Positions 9,320 to 17,387 of a stretch of 64,000 bases of DNA are shown here, in pieces (position 1 is the first letter of the stretch; each line of letters opens with the position of its first letter). The notes beneath the pieces were generated by a model. It saw only the letters and a list, made by a program, of their open reading frames with translations. It ran no database searches and was not told the DNA's origin. The position numbers and the translations under genes were made by a program. Source of the stretch: G965276765 sp965276825 (GTDB lineage: Bacteria > Actinomycetota > Acidimicrobiia > Acidimicrobiales > Palsa-688); contig OZ255630.1 of assembly GCA_965276825.1 (NCBI GenBank), forward strand, positions 3,782,001-3,846,000, given 5' to 3'.

Positions 9320-10312
9320 TCACGCCGTCCGTGCTCGTTTCTTGGGTTTGGGCTCGGAGCGCTCCTCGAGCTGGAGCTCGCGCTCCGCGCCCGGCGTGCC
9401 TTCTTGGAGTTGGCGGCTGCGTTCGCGCTCGGCGTTGACCTCGGCGCCGAGGAGGATGGCGACATTGGTGATCCACACCCACACGAGCAGGGCGATGACG
9501 GCGCCGAGGGCTCCGTAGGTCTTGTTGTAGGAGCCGAAGTTGGCCACGTAGAAGGCGAAGCCGGCCGAGGCCAGCAGGAACACCACCACGGCGATCACGG
9601 CGCCGGGCACGATCGACTTGACGCCGCGCAGCTTGGCGTTGGGCGCGGCGTAGTACAAGACGCCGATCATGAGGGTGACGATCACCAGCAGGACGGGCCA
9701 CTTGGCGAAGTTCCACACGGTCACCGCGCTGTGCCCGGCGCCGATCGCCGATCCGACCTGGGTGGCGACCGGGCCGGTGACCACCACGGCGACGAGCACC
9801 AGTGCCAGGAGGACCACGCCGACGAGGGTGACGAGCATCTGCAGCGGGCGGAGCTTGATGATCGAGCGGCCCTCCTCGACCTCGTAGATGACGTTGGAGG
9901 CCCGCATGAACGCGCCGACGTACCCCGAAGCGGTCCACAGCGCCGAGACGATCCCCACGACGAGGAGGATGCCCGCCGTGCCGCTGCTCTTGGTCAGCCC
10001 GGCGATGGGCCCCTTGAACGTGTCCGCGGCCGACGCCGGGCCGATGGAGGTGACCAGCTTGGTCATCTCGGTGGTGATCGTGTGCGGGTTGGCGACCAGC
10101 CCGACGACCGCCACCAGCGCCACCAGGGCGGGGAAGATCGACAGCACCGCGTAGTAGGTGAGCGCGGCGGCCCGGTCGGTGAGGTTGTCCTCGGAGAACT
10201 CGGTCAGCGTGCGCTTGACCGTCTGGGTCATCGTGCCCTTCCGGGCGTGCGGGGGCCCCTCGGGACGACGTCCGGACCGCTTCTCCTCGGTCTCAGCTGG
10301 CGTGGAGCTCAT
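9320..10312 (-). CDS. YihY/BrkB-family inner membrane protein
   Basis: Integral membrane protein of 330 residues with about six hydrophobic segments and the family signatures DRAAALTYYAVLSIFPALVA near the N-terminus and YGALGAVIALLVWVWITNVA near the C-terminus. The charged tail (PKPKKRARTA) should be cytoplasmic. The family was once annotated as ribonuclease BN and is now regarded as a transporter or envelope protein of unsettled function. ATG at 10312 overlaps the aquaporin stop as ATGA, so the two are likely translationally coupled. Confidence 0.88.
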   Translation of the reverse strand: MSSTPAETEEKRSGRRPEGPPHARKGTMTQTVKRTLTEFSEDNLTDRAAALTYYAVLSIFPALVALVAVVGLVANPHTITTEMTKLVTSIGPASAADTFKGPIAGLTKSSGTAGILLVVGIVSALWTASGYVGAFMRASNVIYEVEEGRSIIKLRPLQMLVTLVGVVLLALVLVAVVVTGPVATQVGSAIGAGHSAVTVWNFAKWPVLLVIVTLMIGVLYYAAPNAKLRGVKSIVPGAVIAVVVFLLASAGFAFYVANFGSYNKTYGALGAVIALLVWVWITNVAILLGAEVNAERERSRQLQEGTPGAERELQLEERSEPKPKKRARTA

Positions 10313-11151
10313 GGGGCCATCCGTTCGTTGGGGCTGTCCTCGCCCGGTTTGGTGTCGGTGTCGGCCACGGCGCTCTCCGGGGTGTGGCCCTTGCCCACCA
10401 TCTGGTAGAGGAGAGCGCCGATGACCCCGCCGACACACGGGCCGATCAGGTAGGCGATCAGGTTGGAGAACTTCAAGGCGACGATGTCGGGTCCCAGGGC
10501 GCGCGCCGGGTTCCCGGCCCCGCCCGACACCGGGCCTCCCAACAGCACGCCGGCAGTCAGGGCGAAGCCGATGGCCAGCGCAGCGCTGCCGGCCGGGACC
10601 CGGGGATCGGTGGCCACGGCCAGGACCACGAAGACCAGGATGAACGCGATCAACGCCTCGGTGAGGAAGCCCTCCAGGGAGGTGGAGTTGCCGACCGCGG
10701 CGGGGGCGCCGAGGTGGGCGGTCTTGCGGGCGCCGCTGCCGTAGGCGCCCCACACGGCCAGGCCGGCGACGATGGCCCCGGCGAACTGGGCGGCCAGGTA
10801 GGCAGGCACGTAGCGCCAAGGGAAGTGCCTGGTCACCGCCAGGCCGAGGGTGACCGCGGGGTTGACGTGCGCACCGCTGACCTGGCCGATGGCCGCGACG
10901 ATGGCCACCAGGATCAACCCGAACGACAACGCGACGGCCAACGAGTTGGGCGCGGCGCCGGCGGTCGACTTGCCGATGGTCGCCGCCGTGGCCGTCGCCG
11001 TGCCCACCAGGACCAGGAAGAACGTTCCCACCATCTCCGCCATGGCTGCCCTGACCATGTTGATCGGCGTCGGCGACCCCAGCACCCCACGCTTCCCCGC
11101 TCGGGGGCCGGGGACGCTGGGGGCGGGCGATCGGGTGCTGGTCTCGGTCAC
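10309..11151 (-). CDS. MIP-family aquaporin/glycerol channel
   Basis: 280 residues with six transmembrane segments and both half-helix NPA signatures, SGAHVNPAVT (near residue 95) and GGAGNPARALGP (near residue 215), which make the water pore. A 30-residue N-terminal extension and a polar C-terminal tail are present. GTG at 11151 has AAGGAG seven bases upstream. It lies 16 bp after the PRC/DUF2382 gene and overlaps the YihY gene by 4 bp. Placement in an envelope-stress block suggests an osmotic role. Water versus glycerol selectivity was not determined. Confidence 0.9.
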   Translation of the reverse strand: MTETSTRSPAPSVPGPRAGKRGVLGSPTPINMVRAAMAEMVGTFFLVLVGTATATAATIGKSTAGAAPNSLAVALSFGLILVAIVAAIGQVSGAHVNPAVTLGLAVTRHFPWRYVPAYLAAQFAGAIVAGLAVWGAYGSGARKTAHLGAPAAVGNSTSLEGFLTEALIAFILVFVVLAVATDPRVPAGSAALAIGFALTAGVLLGGPVSGGAGNPARALGPDIVALKFSNLIAYLIGPCVGGVIGALLYQMVGKGHTPESAVADTDTKPGEDSPNERMAP

Positions 11152-11167
11152 GGTGCGCTCCTTGCGA

Positions 11168-11983
11168 CTACCGGCGCAGGCCGGGGGTCGTCTCGGTTCC
11201 AGGAGCGGACTCCTCGTCGATCTGCTCCTTGCGGACCTCGCCGCTGACGGTCTCTTCGCCGGTCACGGTCTCCTTGCTCATCCGGATCCGCTCGACCGGC
11301 ACGGTCTCCTTGCCCACCACGGCCCGCTCCTCGTTCAAGGTGACCTCGTGGGTCTCCTCCGAGATGTCCGGCCCGGCGGTGGCCCGGTCGCGGTTGGCGT
11401 CGGTGATCGGCTCGCGCTCCACGCGCACCTCCTCGTGGGAGACGGGAACCGTCTGCGTGACGTTCTCGGTGACCACGTACTTGCGCAGACGGGCCTTGCC
11501 GGCCTCGCGGGACTGGGTGCCGACCCGCATCTGCTCCTCGGATCGGGTCATGGCGTCATCGGTGGTCGGGCCCGACGTGTCCCGGCCCACGATGCCGTCC
11601 TCGCCGGAACGGTCACGGCGCTCACCGCTCGGGGGAGCCTGACCGCCGGGCTCGGCGGTGACGGTCTGCCCGCCGTACGCCACCCCGTAGTGCCGGAACA
11701 GCTCCGCCTCGTCCTCCTGGGACAGCTCCTCGCCCGGGTCGTGATGGGGGGAGTCCTTGAGCTGGGCCTTGTCGTAGGGAACCTCGAGGCCCCGATCGGC
11801 CTGGGTGGCCTCGGCCAGGGGGACGAGCGAGATGTGACCGCCGAACATGCCGGTCTTGACCCCGGCCCACTCCGGCTTGCCGGTCTCGTTGTCGAAATAG
11901 AGCTCGTCGACCTTGCCGAGCTTCTCGCCCTGGTGGCCGAGGACCGTAGCGCCGATGAGGGTATCTGGATTGATGTTCTGCAT
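11168..11983 (-). CDS. PRC-barrel and DUF2382 stress protein
   Basis: 271 residues in two parts: a PRC barrel (residues 1-75, TVLGHQGEKLGKVDELYFDN) and a C-terminal DUF2382 region (about 150-265) with repeated acidic beta-strands (VPVSHEEVRVEREPI, LNEERAVVGKETVPVERI). A polar linker joins them. DUF2382 is named for YsnF-type stress proteins; its activity is unknown. ATG at 11983 is preceded by AAGGAGAAAACCC. It sits between the AmaP-like and aquaporin genes with short gaps (38 and 16 bp), consistent with one operon. Confidence 0.88.
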   Translation of the reverse strand: MQNINPDTLIGATVLGHQGEKLGKVDELYFDNETGKPEWAGVKTGMFGGHISLVPLAEATQADRGLEVPYDKAQLKDSPHHDPGEELSQEDEAELFRHYGVAYGGQTVTAEPGGQAPPSGERRDRSGEDGIVGRDTSGPTTDDAMTRSEEQMRVGTQSREAGKARLRKYVVTENVTQTVPVSHEEVRVEREPITDANRDRATAGPDISEETHEVTLNEERAVVGKETVPVERIRMSKETVTGEETVSGEVRKEQIDEESAPGTETTPGLRR

Positions 11984-12021
11984 GGGTTTTCTCCTTGTTG
12001 AGAACGGGAAGGTGGGTTGGT

Positions 12022-12603
12022 TCACGCCAGTTGGTGCTCGTGGTCGAGGGACCGGAAGCGGAGGGTGATCTGCACGGGGTCGGGCCGGATGCCGGTGGTC
12101 GTCTCGACCCGGCCGAGCGCCTGGCCGACCTTGGCGGGGAGATCGGCGAGGTCGATGTCGTCGCCGACGGTGAGCACGGCGCGCACCTCGATGGTCGGAT
12201 AGCGCCCGAACAGCCCGACCGCGGCCCTGGTCACCTCGGGGATCGTCTCGAGGTCGGCCTCGAGGTTGTGGCTGAGCGCAGGGGAGCGCAGCGTGGTCTG
12301 CCCCCGGGACCCGTTCGCCGGGAAGGTGACGGTCGGGGTGCGGTGCCGACCGTCGTTGCGCCGGAGCTGCCCGAGCGCCAGGCGCCCGCCGAGGAGGACG
12401 GCGACGGCGCCGATGACGACGACCACGGCGAAGGATTCCCAGCCGCCTTCGTTCCACCACCGGATCACGGTGGCGTCGAACACGTCCCGGTTCGACCGGT
12501 CCGTCCCGAACGCAGCCGCGCCGAGGGCGGCAGACAGGCCACCGCCGGCCAGCAACACCAGGCCCAAGGCGGTGAGCACCGTGCGGTTGGACCGGTCGGT
12601 CAC
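12022..12603 (-). CDS. AmaP-like membrane protein with C-terminal soluble domain
   Basis: 193 residues: two transmembrane helices (TALGLVLLAGGGLSAALGAA, and a second around residues 60-85 after WWNEGGWES) then a soluble domain similar in layout to alkaline-shock membrane anchor (AmaP) proteins. The start is GTG at 12603, overlapping the previous stop as GTGA. With its neighbour at 12600-13124 it forms a pair of membrane proteins directly downstream of two Asp23 genes, where AmaP-type anchors tether Asp23 to the membrane. Assignment rests on topology and context. Confidence 0.7.
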   Translation of the reverse strand: MTDRSNRTVLTALGLVLLAGGGLSAALGAAAFGTDRSNRDVFDATVIRWWNEGGWESFAVVVVIGAVAVLLGGRLALGQLRRNDGRHRTPTVTFPANGSRGQTTLRSPALSHNLEADLETIPEVTRAAVGLFGRYPTIEVRAVLTVGDDIDLADLPAKVGQALGRVETTTGIRPDPVQITLRFRSLDHEHQLA

Positions 12604-13124
12604 GACTTCGACGCCCCGGTGGCCTTGACGCGGATCTGGACGCGCGGGGCGTGGAGACGATCCAATTCGGCCCTGGTGGCGGCCTCCAGGTCGGGCCGGG
12701 TCGATGCGGCGGCCCGGGCGGTGACCTTCACCCGCCAACGACGCGTCCCGGGGCTGAGGCGGGTCTTGATCGGACTGGCCGGCACCGCGGTCCGGAGACG
12801 GCGGCTCAGGTGCGCTTCGGTGGAGTGACGCAGCAACAGCCACGTGCCGGTGTCGGTGGCATAGGTGGCCGCACGTCGACGCTGCGGCCGTACCTCGGCG
12901 AGCGCAAGGAGCAATCCGGCGACGGCGACGGCGACGCTGACGGCCACCACGAGATTGGATGACCACGGGGTGGTCTCGAACGAGGTGAGCCACTGCCGGC
13001 CGGGGATCCACACGAACCCCGAGCCGGTCCAGGTCCACGCCGCCTCGATGACGACCAGCACCCCGCCGGCAGCGAGGGCCATCCCCACGAGCAGGACCAC
13101 GAGACGGTTGAAGACCCGCATCAT
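12600..13124 (-). CDS. AmaP/DUF6286-like membrane anchor protein
   Basis: 174 residues with two N-terminal transmembrane segments (LVVLLVGMALAAGGVLVVIE, and VVAVSVAVAVAGLLLAL) and a basic cytoplasmic domain of about 100 residues rich in Arg and Thr. This is the layout of actinobacterial alkaline-shock membrane anchor proteins. Start and stop overlap neighbours by 4 bp each, so four genes in a row are translationally coupled. Probable role: membrane anchor for the Asp23 proteins encoded upstream, by analogy with AmaP-Asp23. Confidence 0.72.
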   Translation of the reverse strand: MMRVFNRLVVLLVGMALAAGGVLVVIEAAWTWTGSGFVWIPGRQWLTSFETTPWSSNLVVAVSVAVAVAGLLLALAEVRPQRRRAATYATDTGTWLLLRHSTEAHLSRRLRTAVPASPIKTRLSPGTRRWRVKVTARAAASTRPDLEAATRAELDRLHAPRVQIRVKATGASKS

Positions 13125-13492
13125 CCCGACCGTGCTTCATCGGCGGTGCGACCGGACGCGCCGGCACCGGAGTCGAGATCGATGTCGTCGACGCACACCA
13201 CGATCCGCCGGTCGGCGTCGGCACCCGTGAGCACCTGACCGACGGCCGCCCGGACGTCGTCGCCGACCCGGCGAACGTCGAGCTGCTCGGCGGTGACGTG
13301 CACGATGATCTCACCGTCGCCGATCCGGACCCCCTGGACCCGGCCGCCGCGGTACTGGGTGGCCACCTCGACACCGGCCCCTCCGGAGCGGCGGACCCCG
13401 CCGGTGGCGTCCACCGCGGCCGCGACGCGCCAGGCCAGCTGGCCACGGACCCCGGGCGGGCCGGCTGCGGATGCCGGAGCCGGATCGGTCAT
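13121..13492 (-). CDS. Asp23/Gls24-related envelope stress protein
   Basis: 123 residues with a divergent Asp23/Gls24-type core: GGVRRSGGAGVEVATQYRGG, an amphipathic beta region IIVHVTAEQLDVRRVGDDVR, and a final strand VVCVDDIDLDS that parallels the VDDL ending of the neighbouring protein. It overlaps the genes on both sides by 4 bp. Asp23 proteins are abundant membrane-associated proteins induced by alkaline or cell-wall stress. The similarity is weaker than for the next gene upstream. Confidence 0.7.
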   Translation of the reverse strand: MTDPAPASAAGPPGVRGQLAWRVAAAVDATGGVRRSGGAGVEVATQYRGGRVQGVRIGDGEIIVHVTAEQLDVRRVGDDVRAAVGQVLTGADADRRIVVCVDDIDLDSGAGASGRTADEARSG

Positions 13493-14001
13493 TCGACCCG
13501 GGCGCCTTCGCGGCTGTCGTCACCGTCGGACTCGATGTACAGGTCGTCGACGCTGATGTTGACCTCGACGATCTCCAGGCCGGTCATGGACTCCAACCGG
13601 TCGATCACGTTCTCGCGGATGGCATCGGCGGTCTCGACGATCGACTGCCCGTAGTAGGCGACGATGTCGATGTCGACCGCCGCCTGCTTCTCGCCGACCT
13701 CGACCGCGATGCCCTGCGTGGTGGCCGAGCTCGCTCCGCCCGGCACCCGGGACCGGATGGACCCCAGAGCCCGGCTCATGCTCTTGCCCATGGCCTGCAC
13801 GCCGGGGATCTCCTGGGTGGCCAGACCGGCGATCTTGGCGACCACCGTGGAGGAGATCGACGTCACGCCGCGCTCGGTGCGCAACGCCGCCCCTCCACCA
13901 CCGGCGGGGCGCTCGACCGCCCGCGACGACAACCGGGAACCCTCGTCCGGACCTGAGCCCGTCGCTGACGGGGTGCTCGTGGTGCTGGCTGGATCTGTCA
14001 T
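13489..14001 (-). CDS. Asp23/Gls24 family envelope stress response protein
   Basis: 170 residues. The Asp23 core is clear: GVTSISSTVVAKIAGLATQE, GVQAMG, VDIDIVAYYGQSIVETADAI, and the ending GLEIVEVNISVDDLYIE. An N-terminal Ser/Thr/Gly-rich segment of about 45 residues precedes it. ATG at 14001 follows AAAAGGAGATCAC. It is the first of two Asp23 genes and starts the chain of overlapping genes running to the AmaP-like proteins. Confidence 0.88.
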   Translation of the reverse strand: MTDPASTTSTPSATGSGPDEGSRLSSRAVERPAGGGGAALRTERGVTSISSTVVAKIAGLATQEIPGVQAMGKSMSRALGSIRSRVPGGASSATTQGIAVEVGEKQAAVDIDIVAYYGQSIVETADAIRENVIDRLESMTGLEIVEVNISVDDLYIESDGDDSREGARVE

Positions 14002-14041
14002 GTGATCTCCTTTTCGCAAGTCATGAATTGGCGTGGCGGCG

Positions 14042-14236
14042 TCAGCGATGGGACCGGTGAGAAGATGACCGGAATCGCTCGGTCATCTCCCCGAGGTCGA
14101 GGTCGCCTTCCAGCACCCGGACGATCGCGATCCCGATCAGACCGGCCGCCACGGCGGCGAAGATGACCCAGCCGGCATCCCATGCGACCCATACCAGCGC
14201 CACCCCGACGATGAACGCATACTGCTGGCGGGACAT
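14042..14236 (-). CDS. DUF2273-like small membrane protein
   Basis: 64 residues with two hydrophobic segments (QQYAFIVGVALVWVAWDAGW, VIFAAVAAGLIGIAIVRVLE) and a basic C-terminus. Small two-helix proteins of this type (DUF2273) accompany Asp23 genes in many Gram-positives. ATG at 14236 has AGGAGGAG seven bases upstream. It is the first gene of the minus-strand block and is divergent from the ECF sigma factor with only 51 bp between them, so its promoter probably overlaps the sigma gene. Confidence 0.78.
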   Translation of the reverse strand: MSRQQYAFIVGVALVWVAWDAGWVIFAAVAAGLIGIAIVRVLEGDLDLGEMTERFRSSSHRSHR

Positions 14237-14287
14237 GGCACTCCTCCTGGTTTGGGCTGGGCCACGGAACCAGGGACCGGAGTCACC

Positions 14288-14929
14288 GTGTCAGACGAAC
14301 ATCTCTTCGATCCCGCATCTACCCCGAAGTCGCGCAACCCACAGAGAAAACTTCCCGCGGGTCGACCAGATAGCTTCGTGTCGGTGGGGGACCGGCCGAC
14401 GACTGCCTCCAACGATCTGCTCCTCACCCGCAAAGCGGCCGAAGGAGACATATCGGCGTTCGAGACGCTGGTGCGCCATCACCAGCTGGCCGTTGTCCGG
14501 GTCTGCGTCAACCTGCTCGGCGACGACCACGCCGCTCAGGACGCGGCGCAAGACACCTTCTTCACCGCGTGGCGAGCCATCGGCCGGTTTCGGGGTGACG
14601 CCAAGTTCTCCACCTGGCTGTACCGGATCGCCACCAACCGCTGCCTCAAGGAGCTGAAGCGGCGCAGCGCAGCGACCGAGCCGATGCCGGAGCTTCCCTC
14701 TGTCGAAGGCCTCCCCCACGAGCACCTCGAAGCGGCCGAGCGGCTCGCCGCGGTCGCCGCCGCCGTCCGGCGATTACCCGCGGAGCAACAGGCCCCGTTC
14801 CTGCTCCGCGAGGTCGAGGAGCTACCGTACAACGAGATCGCCGATGTCCTCGGGGTGAGCGTGAGCGCAGTCAAGAGCCGGATCTACCGGGCCCGAGCCG
14901 AGCTGGCCCGAAGGTTGGACGACCGATGA
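14288..14929 (+). CDS. ECF-type RNA polymerase sigma factor
   Basis: 213 residues. Region 2 is visible at FETLVRHHQLAVVRVCVNLL, followed by DAAQDTFFTAWRAIGRFRGD and FSTWLYRIATNRCLKEL. Region 4 is VRRLPAEQQAPFLLREVEEL followed by the helix-turn-helix YNEIADVLGVSVSAVKSRIY. GTG at 14288 was chosen over TTG at 14252 because GGAG lies five bases upstream. The stop overlaps the next start as ATGA, the arrangement usual for sigma/anti-sigma pairs. It is divergent from the Asp23 block, its most likely target. Confidence 0.9.
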   Translation: MSDEHLFDPASTPKSRNPQRKLPAGRPDSFVSVGDRPTTASNDLLLTRKAAEGDISAFETLVRHHQLAVVRVCVNLLGDDHAAQDAAQDTFFTAWRAIGRFRGDAKFSTWLYRIATNRCLKELKRRSAATEPMPELPSVEGLPHEHLEAAERLAAVAAAVRRLPAEQQAPFLLREVEELPYNEIADVLGVSVSAVKSRIYRARAELARRLDDR

Positions 14930-15528
14930 CGGCCGAGCGTTGGCATGCGCTGCCCTGCGGGAACCACCCCGAACAGCTCCTCGTCTACGCCGCCGAGCGC
15001 ACCGATCCGCCTCCCGGGGCCCACGAGGCGACCTGCCCGTACTGCCAGGCCGCCATGGCCGAGCTGTCCGAGCTGTGGCGCCCGGTCCGCGAGTGGGCCA
15101 CCGCCGACGTCCACCTCCCCGAACACTTCGCCGCCATCGTCATGCGCCGGGTCCGCCGCCTCGTGCAGTCACCTCGCCACGCCGCAGCCGTCACCGCCAA
15201 GGGGACCACCACCGTCACCTCGTGGGTCATCGCCGTCGTCGCGTCCGCCGCCACTCAGGGCACGCCCGGCATCGCCCGCATCACGGGGGCCCAGCCCGAC
15301 CCGCGCCGGCATCGGGCCTACCGCTCCGGCGCCGACGGGATCGACATCTCCGAGATCGGCGCAACCGACATCGGCGTCAGCCTCGGCGTCACCGCGGCGC
15401 CCGCCCCCGACCTGGCTTCCGTCGCCGACACCGTCCGCCGCAACGTCATCGCCGCCATCGCCGACCACACCAGCATTGTCACGGCCGAGATCGACATCAG
15501 CGTCGACGACCTCGCCGGCACCGACTAG
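14926..15528 (+). CDS. zinc-finger anti-sigma domain fused to an Asp23-like domain
   Basis: 200 residues. Residues 1-80 look like a zinc-binding anti-sigma domain: His33, Cys37 and Cys40 form the H-x3-C-x2-C motif in HEATCPYC, followed by ELSELWRPVREWA. There is no transmembrane helix. Residues about 95-200 instead resemble Asp23/Gls24: TTTVTSWVIAVVASAATQGT, GIARITG, then SVADTVRRNVIAAIADHTSI and the ending IVTAEIDISVDDL. The start overlaps the sigma-factor stop by 4 bp. Inferred role: anti-sigma factor whose sensing part is an Asp23 fold, linking sigma release to the envelope-stress proteins encoded divergently. Confidence 0.8.
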   Translation: MTAERWHALPCGNHPEQLLVYAAERTDPPPGAHEATCPYCQAAMAELSELWRPVREWATADVHLPEHFAAIVMRRVRRLVQSPRHAAAVTAKGTTTVTSWVIAVVASAATQGTPGIARITGAQPDPRRHRAYRSGADGIDISEIGATDIGVSLGVTAAPAPDLASVADTVRRNVIAAIADHTSIVTAEIDISVDDLAGTD

Positions 15529-15618
15529 GCGCACCCGACACCGCCGCCAGCGAGACCACCACCAGGGTGGAGATCCTCCTGCGGGCGCTCCAGACCGTCC
15601 CCGCGGAGCATGCCAGGG

Positions 15619-16362
15619 TCAGCGGCGGTCGGAGCTCGGTCGGTGGCGGTCGAGGGATCCGGGGGGGATGGTGCCCTCGGCGATGTCGCGGGCGAGCTGC
15701 GCCAGGCGGAGGTTGTGGTTGCGGGCGTGACCACGAAGTCGTTGGAAGGCCTGATCCATGTCGATCCCGTCGGCTTCGCTGATCTTCCCCTTGGCCTGCT
15801 CGATGACGATGCGGCTGTTGAGCGCGTGGCTGAGCTGCTCGTTGAGCTGTTGGGCGTCGCCGGCGGTCTCGTGCTGGAGGATGGCGATGGTGGCCACATC
15901 GGCGAGGGCCTGGGCGGCGGTCACGTCGTCGGCGCCCAGGGAGCCGTCGTCGGTGCGGAACATGTTGAGCGCGCCGATGGTCCGTCGCCGCAGCCGCATC
16001 GGGAGGGAGTGGACGGAGCGGAACCCGGCGGCGATGGCGTGGGGCGTGAAGGACGGCCACCGCCCGTTGATGCCGCCCAGGTCGAGGTTGACGATCGGCT
16101 CCCCGGTCCGGTAGCAGTCCACACACGGGCCCTGGTCGGATTGCAGCTGGAACAGCTCGAGGGTGCGCATGGCGTCACTGGACGACGCCACCACCTGCAG
16201 CCTCCCGGACGGGTTGGCCAGCATGACCCCGGCGGAGGCGACATCGAGGGTCTCGACACAGCGGTCGGACAGCAACGTGAGGAGATCGACCACGTCGAAG
16301 TCGTCGACCAGGCTGTCCGCCAGCTCGACGAGGGTGCGGACCAGCAGCGTCTGGTTGGGCAT
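15619..16362 (-). CDS. GAF-ANTAR RNA-binding regulator
   Basis: 247 residues: GAF domain (about 15-160, with LQSDQGPCVDCYRTGEPIVN) followed by an ANTAR domain (about 170-235) of three helices, including LNEQLSHALNSRIVIEQAKG and the AFQRLRGHARNHNLRLAQLA helix. ANTAR domains act as transcription antiterminators by binding tandem RNA hairpins. ATG at 16362 was taken; GTG at 16365 is adjacent. The ribosome site is weak. Another GAF-ANTAR gene lies upstream on the same strand. Confidence 0.88.
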   Translation of the reverse strand: MPNQTLLVRTLVELADSLVDDFDVVDLLTLLSDRCVETLDVASAGVMLANPSGRLQVVASSSDAMRTLELFQLQSDQGPCVDCYRTGEPIVNLDLGGINGRWPSFTPHAIAAGFRSVHSLPMRLRRRTIGALNMFRTDDGSLGADDVTAAQALADVATIAILQHETAGDAQQLNEQLSHALNSRIVIEQAKGKISEADGIDMDQAFQRLRGHARNHNLRLAQLARDIAEGTIPPGSLDRHRPSSDRR

Positions 16363-16468
16363 CACGACACCATTCCGAGGGGGTGAGAGTCGCCGGTAGC
16401 ACGAGGTCTGGACCTGCCGGTGAGAACGAGGAGGCGCTCAGCTCACTATACCGGTGGCCATCCGGCCA

Positions 16469-17248
16469 TCACCGGCCGCCGTCGAGGCCTGGAGAGGCGT
16501 CGAACCGCAACCGCCGGTCGACGACCGCGGTGGCGACGTCGTCGATGAATCGGTCGGTCGCGAAGGCGTGGGCCCGGAGGCGGATGAGCGCGTCGGCGAC
16601 GGTCGCGTCGAGCTGCACGGAGACCATCCCGGCGGCCTGGTGGACCACGAAGTGGAAGTCGGCCTCGGCCTCCAGCTCGGCGGCGACGGTGTCGGGAAGG
16701 GCGCCCCCCTGCATGGCCAGGATGGCTCGGGCGGCGACGTCGGCCATGACCAGGGCGTCGGCGTGCTGGTCGTCGTCCAGGCGCCCTGGCCGGTCCCGGT
16801 ACAGGTTCAGCGCACCCAGGCGCGCCGCGCCGATCCGCACCGGGAACCCGAACACCGCCCTCGCTCCTGCCGCCACCGCCGGGGGAGCAAACGCCGCCCA
16901 CCGGACCATGCTGGGAGCGGCCAGATCCGGCTCCAGGGTGGTGGTGCCGTCGCGGTGGGCATCGACACACGGTCCCTCGCCCAGGGTGTATTGCAGATCC
17001 TCGATGAGGTCCGACACGCTGTTGGTGGTGCACAACGACCCTCGAGGCTCGGCCGCGTCGATCAGCATGATCCCCGCTCCGGTCATCCCCGTCACCTCGG
17101 CCGCCGTCGCGCACAGCCGGCGGACCTGGTCGCCGGGCCCGGCGTCGGCGGTCAACCGCGCCAGGATGCGGAGCAGCCGGTCAGCGGCCACGTCGGGGAC
17201 CCGACCGGCGCCGGGGCCCGGCACCTCCGGGTGATCGCCACCGTCCAT
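16469..17248 (-). CDS. GAF-ANTAR family regulator
   Basis: 259 residues with a GAF domain (LQYTLGEGPCVDAHRDGTTT, then AVFGFPVRIGAARLGALNLY) and a C-terminal ANTAR-like helix bundle (FHFVVHQAAGMVSVQLDATV, VADALIRLRAHAFATDRFID). ATG at 17248 is preceded by AGGAG at eight bases. It is paralogous to the gene at 15619-16362. The ligand of the GAF domain is unknown. Confidence 0.86.
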   Translation of the reverse strand: MDGGDHPEVPGPGAGRVPDVAADRLLRILARLTADAGPGDQVRRLCATAAEVTGMTGAGIMLIDAAEPRGSLCTTNSVSDLIEDLQYTLGEGPCVDAHRDGTTTLEPDLAAPSMVRWAAFAPPAVAAGARAVFGFPVRIGAARLGALNLYRDRPGRLDDDQHADALVMADVAARAILAMQGGALPDTVAAELEAEADFHFVVHQAAGMVSVQLDATVADALIRLRAHAFATDRFIDDVATAVVDRRLRFDASPGLDGGR

Positions 17249-17387
17249 CGGATCGTCTCCTATCCCACGCGGGACGCTCAACGAGGACCGGGTCGAAGCG
17301 CACCCGGCCGCATCGCCGACCGGAACACCCTCACCCTACGTCCGCCGGCGGCTTCGGGCGCCGTTCCGGGATGCGTCTCCGGGGCGC

